Shown: positions 4,866-7,554 of the stretch, piece by piece
How positions within the stretch are numbered: the first letter of the stretch is position 1
Layout of the letters: each line of letters begins with the position of its first letter
Origin: Chitinophagales bacterium
GTDB lineage: Bacteria > Bacteroidota > Bacteroidia > Chitinophagales > UBA2359
Direction of reading: 5' to 3'
NCBI GenBank assembly: GCA_020631035.1
Contig: JAHDIA010000288.1
Span: forward strand, 1 to 7,554
Length of the DNA stretch: 7,554 nt
Translations under genes and position numbers: made by a program
The notes under the pieces: model-generated
Told to the model about the DNA's origin: nothing
What the model saw: only the letters and a program-made list of their open reading frames with translations
The model's database searches: none

Positions 4866-7037
4866 TTAATCAATATTGCGGTATTTGAGGCGAATGGAAT
4901 TGCCAATGACGATGATATCGGAAAATGCCATAGCGAAGGCAGCCAGCATAGGGCTAAGCAATCCCGTTGCAGCAAAGGGAATCATTAGAATGTTGTAGAA
5001 AAATGCCCAAAAGAGGTTTTGCCGAATGGTTTGGACTGTTTTTTTGCTGATTTTGACCGCAGTGGGCAAACGAGATAAGTCGCCATTGAGCAAGACTATG
5101 TCAGAAGATTGCATGGCAATTTGGGTCGCATCGCTTAGGGAAATGCCCACATCTGCTTTGGCTAGGGCTGGTGCATCATTGATGCCATCACCGACCATAG
5201 CCGTTGTGCCTTGCTTAGACAACTCACTCACAAATTGGATTTTCTCTTGGGGCAGTTTTTCGGCATAGTAGTTTTGAATGCCGACTTCTTTTGCCATTGG
5301 AATGGTTTTGTTTATTTTGTCTCCACTCAATAAGTAAGGTTGAATGTTGAGGTCTTTGAGGTTTTGAACAGAAGATTTGGCATTGGGGCGAACATCGTCT
5401 TGCATATCTATCCAGCCAACGAGTTCATTGTTACGCATTAAATAGATGTTGTGGCTATCATCTTTTGTCAGTTCTGATACCAATTTGTAGGAACCCGCTG
5501 TATAGGTATTGCCTTGCCCATCTTTGCCAATGATGCCCAAGCCTTTGACTTCTCGTACCTCTTCAAAATGGAAGGGTTTGACATCGGGATATTCTTCGAG
5601 TTTTTGGACAATGGAACGTGCCAGTGGATGAGATGAATGTTTTTCGAGGCTCATCAAAACCGAACGAAAATGATTGCGGTCTAAGCTGGTTTCGCTTTCT
5701 TTGATGTAGAAATCTCCTGTAGTCAGCGTGCCTGTTTTGTCGAAAACGATGTTTTTAATTTTTTTGAGGCGTTCCATCACATCTGCTCCTTTGAAGAGAA
5801 TTCCATTTTGTGCGGCACGCCCTACCCCAACCATTACAGCCGTTGGTGTTGCCAATCCCATTGCACAAGGACAAGAGACGACCAAAACGGCAATTCCATT
5901 GAGCAATGCTTTTTGGAAGGGGACATCAAAGGAGTAATATCCCAATAAAAAGGTAAGGGCGGCAATGCCCAGAACCATTGGTACAAAGAAAGCACTGATG
6001 GTATCGGCAAAGCGTTGGATGGGTGGTTTGTTGTCTTGAGCTTCTTTGACCAATTGAATGATTTGTGCGAGTGCTGTATCTTCTCCTACCCGTTCAGCTT
6101 GTATTTTGATGGAACCATTTTGTACAATCGTCCCACCAATCACTTGGTCTTTGATGCCTTTTTCGAGCGGAATGCTTTCGCCTGTCATTAGGGCTTCGTC
6201 TATGGCTGCGGTTCCCCAAACAATTTTGCCATCGGTGGGAATTTTGTCTCCTTCGTTGACGATAAATATTTGATCTTTTTTGATGTCTTTTATGGGAACT
6301 TCCACGACTGTTTCCAAGCCATTTTTGTCAATCAATCTTTTTGCCTTTTCGGGTTGTAGTGCCGTGAGTTCTCTTATGGCGGAAGTGGTTTGTTTGACGG
6401 AGCGGTATTCGATGTAATTGCCTAATAAAACGAGGGTAATGATGGTTGCTGCGGTTTCAAAAAAGAGGTAATTGGGTCCTAGGCTTAGGGTAAATCCAAT
6501 GAGACTGTAGAGAAAAGCGGCAGTACTTCCTATAAATATGAGTACATCCATATTGGGTACACCTGTTTTGAGCGATGCCCAAGCACTGCGTCCAAAGTGC
6601 CACCAACCGACAATCATTACAGGCAAAGAAATGAGCAGTTGAAAAAGTGGATTTTTGAGAATGGGATAAGGCAGAAACATTGCCAACAAAAGTGGTAGGG
6701 TAAACAAGGCACAAAAAATGACTTTGCCTAGCAAACCCAATTCAAATGTTTTGGGAGCATTGACATTGTTGGTTTCGTCCTCTTCGTCTAGCACTTTAAA
6801 GCCCAATTTGTGTATGCCTTCGACCAGTTCGGGCAATTGTGTTTCTTGTTCAATTTGAAAAGTAGCAGAAGCATCGGCAAAACTAACATTGACGTCAGAC
6901 GCCCCTCTTTTTTCTAGGTATTTAGAGAGTCCTAAAGCACAATTGACGCAGGTCATTCCCTCAATGTCTAGTTTGACTTTGTTGGCGATTGAACTATTAT
7001 TGGTGGCTGTATCCATTCTTTCAGAAAATGTGTTCAT
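4866..7037 (-). CDS. copA: copper-translocating P1B-type ATPase (CopA-like)
   Basis: This is an inner-membrane pump that uses ATP to export a soft metal, most likely Cu(I). Domains in order: a single heavy-metal-associated domain (about 20-85) with GMTCVNC (Cys30, Cys33); membrane helices at about 101-123, 131-150, 163-185 and 190-210; the actuator domain with TGES (285-288); two helices at about 345-398, the second with the ion-site CPC (389-391); the phosphorylation motif DKTGT (Asp433); the P1B-specific SSHPLA (His470, Pro471); GDGINDAP (616-623); and two last helices. TM7 fits the Cu(I) signature N(x)6YN(x)4P (Asn674, Tyr681, Asn682, Pro687). TM8 reads MAFSD (703-707), where the Cu(I) signature M(x)2SS expects Ser at 707. 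The 723-aa length is normal. Met8 is an alternative start. No chaperone or copper regulator adjoins it. Cu(I) specificity is likely but not certain. Confidence 0.92.
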   Translation of the reverse strand: MNTFSERMDTATNNSSIANKVKLDIEGMTCVNCALGLSKYLEKRGASDVNVSFADASATFQIEQETQLPELVEGIHKLGFKVLDEEDETNNVNAPKTFELGLLGKVIFCALFTLPLLLAMFLPYPILKNPLFQLLISLPVMIVGWWHFGRSAWASLKTGVPNMDVLIFIGSTAAFLYSLIGFTLSLGPNYLFFETAATIITLVLLGNYIEYRSVKQTTSAIRELTALQPEKAKRLIDKNGLETVVEVPIKDIKKDQIFIVNEGDKIPTDGKIVWGTAAIDEALMTGESIPLEKGIKDQVIGGTIVQNGSIKIQAERVGEDTALAQIIQLVKEAQDNKPPIQRFADTISAFFVPMVLGIAALTFLLGYYSFDVPFQKALLNGIAVLVVSCPCAMGLATPTAVMVGVGRAAQNGILFKGADVMERLKKIKNIVFDKTGTLTTGDFYIKESETSLDRNHFRSVLMSLEKHSSHPLARSIVQKLEEYPDVKPFHFEEVREVKGLGIIGKDGQGNTYTAGSYKLVSELTKDDSHNIYLMRNNELVGWIDMQDDVRPNAKSSVQNLKDLNIQPYLLSGDKINKTIPMAKEVGIQNYYAEKLPQEKIQFVSELSKQGTTAMVGDGINDAPALAKADVGISLSDATQIAMQSSDIVLLNGDLSRLPTAVKISKKTVQTIRQNLFWAFFYNILMIPFAATGLLSPMLAAFAMAFSDIIVIGNSIRLKYRNID

Positions 7038-7102
7038 CTATATATAGTGTTGTCTTTCAATAGTTTGCTTTGGGCGAAGGTTTAGGGATGGCATCTAAAA
7101 TA

Positions 7103-7110
7103 CAAAAATA
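7103..7110 (-). promoter_or_regulatory. candidate -7 element of the P-type ATPase gene
   Basis: TATTTTTG on the minus strand is an exact match to TAnnTTTG and lies about 65 nt upstream of the ATPase ATG. No TTG or TTTG is present at the usual -33 distance, so only half of the promoter consensus is met. A short palindrome, AGAAACTTTCT (7115-7125), sits just upstream and could be a regulator site, but it is short and A/T-rich. Confidence 0.35.
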
Positions 7111-7230
7111 ATATAGAAACTTTCTTTTTTTATCATTTGTACTGCTGGGATATTTATAACGTCATTTTGAGGGATTGGTCACATTTAAACGTTTTCCATA
7201 ATCTTTTATTCGATGATGGCTGTCAATATG

Positions 7231-7338
7231 TTACATATTCTTTTTACTCTTGTTGTTTTTACAAAGATACAAGATACCATCTAACATCTTGCGGTTTTCC
7301 TTGGTATTTCCTTCTATGGGAACCATTTTGTTGGCCAT
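7231..7338 (-). pseudogene. possible degraded transposase fragment (IS5-like), uncertain
   Basis: A short minus-strand frame of 35 codons contains GNTKENRKMLDGILYLCKNN (10-29). The NRKMLDGILY part resembles the NRKMLNGILW segment near the N-terminus of IS5-group transposases. The frame is open without an ATG for at least 17 further codons upstream (to about 7389), reading LLEDYKSLYKINNS just before the Met. Below its TAA the same frame stays open for another 22 codons (HIDSHHRIKDYGKRLNV and on) before a TGA. That pattern suits a decayed gene. No terminal inverted repeats or target duplication were found, so the call rests on one short motif; a chance open frame is a real alternative. Confidence 0.25.
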
Positions 7339-7500
7339 TGAGTTGTTGATTTTATAGAGGCTCTTGTAGTCTTCTAATAAAAAAGCAAAAAATTAGGAGC
7401 AATTTGGGATTGTTCGTATATTTGCCTTTCCAACTTTGGGCATTTTTTGCTTGAAGTTGCCCCCATAAAATCAGGTGTCTTTGGGCATCACTTTAATAAT
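7339..7500. other. intergenic leader region before the tRNA
   Basis: No gene is seen. The 10-bp word CTTTGGGCAT occurs at 7434-7443 and 7479-7488. TGCCC at 7458-7462 could pair with the GGGCA of either copy, giving two mutually exclusive small hairpins in a transcript reaching the tRNA. An A-rich run lies at 7379-7392. Confidence 0.35.
7417..7424 (+). promoter_or_regulatory. candidate -7 element for the tRNA gene
   Basis: TATATTTG matches TAnnTTTG exactly and is followed by CC. It lies 76 nt upstream of the mature tRNA 5' end, in the right orientation. The nearest TTTG upstream (7403-7406) is only 10 nt away, too close to be a proper -33 element, so the assignment is tentative. Confidence 0.35.
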
Positions 7501-7554
7501 CGGGATGTAGCTCAGCCAGGTTAGAGTACACGTCTGGGGGGCGTGGGGTCGGAA
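7501..7554 (+). tRNA. tRNA-Pro (anticodon GGG), 3' end cut by the window edge
   Basis: The cloverleaf can be read up to the T stem. The acceptor 5' strand is CGGGATG (7501-7507), then TA. The D stem is GCTC (7510-7513) with GAGT (7524-7527), and the D loop contains GG. The anticodon stem is CACGT (7529-7533) with GCGTG (7541-7545). The loop CTGGGGG (7534-7540) has U33 and the anticodon GGG at 7536-7538, which reads CCC and CCU proline codons. The variable loop is GGGTC and the T stem starts GGAA at 7551. About 20 bases, including the T loop and acceptor 3' strand, lie outside the window. Confidence 0.9.

Noticed and set aside
6457..6714. 85-codon minus-strand frame inside the ATPase gene
   Set aside because: It is an alternative frame of the clearly coding ATPase gene; the other short frames inside the paa and ATPase genes are likewise shadows.
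7137..7349. 70-codon plus-strand open frame rich in Cys, Trp and Tyr
   Set aside because: Composition looks like translated non-coding DNA. It overlaps, antisense, a frame with a better motif, and no family features or promoter support it.

Overview
The window looks like a chromosomal segment of a Bacteroidota bacterium, possibly a Saprospiria- or Cytophagia-type marine or environmental lineage. The signs are AT-rich intergenic DNA, genes without clear Shine-Dalgarno sequences, candidate TAnnTTTG-type -7 promoter elements, a PaaB with the N-terminal extension I associate with this phylum, and many short AT-rich dispersed repeats. No species can be named from the sequence alone.

Layout from left to right. 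Positions 1-438 hold no gene; they contain a 49-bp direct repeat, a 14-bp tandem array and small inverted repeats. Positions 439-1260 (+) encode a 273-residue protein of unknown function that runs tail-to-tail into paaC with only 3 nt between the stop codons. On the minus strand, in transcription order, come tetR (4397-3804), paaA (3650-2661), a four-helix-bundle gene remnant (about 2612-2442), paaB (2386-2018) and paaC (2025-1264). Further upstream on the same strand lies a copper-type P1B ATPase gene (7037-4866). Between it and tetR is about 260 bp of structured, GC-richer repeat DNA. The right end (7038-7500) has candidate promoter elements and a possible degraded coding remnant, and the window closes inside a tRNA-Pro(GGG).

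How the genes work together. PaaA, PaaB and PaaC are the core of the ring-1,2-phenylacetyl-CoA epoxidase, the oxygen-dependent step of aerobic phenylacetate degradation. The TetR-family protein just upstream is the obvious candidate regulator. It has a perfect 7-4-7 palindrome immediately downstream of a good candidate promoter for its own gene, and a partial copy of that site abuts the chosen paaA start codon. The reductase gene paaE, paaD and the downstream pathway genes are not in this window. The ATPase is a separate function (copper export across the inner membrane).

The least ordinary features are the truncated four-helix-bundle (IVS/S23-type) gene bounded by imperfect inverted repeats inside the paa operon, the multi-hairpin cassette between tetR and the ATPase, the hairpin plus T-tract in the paaA leader, the Asp in place of the second Ser of the ATPase TM8 signature, and the unrecognised protein at 439-1260. 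I found no convincing new multi-gene system.
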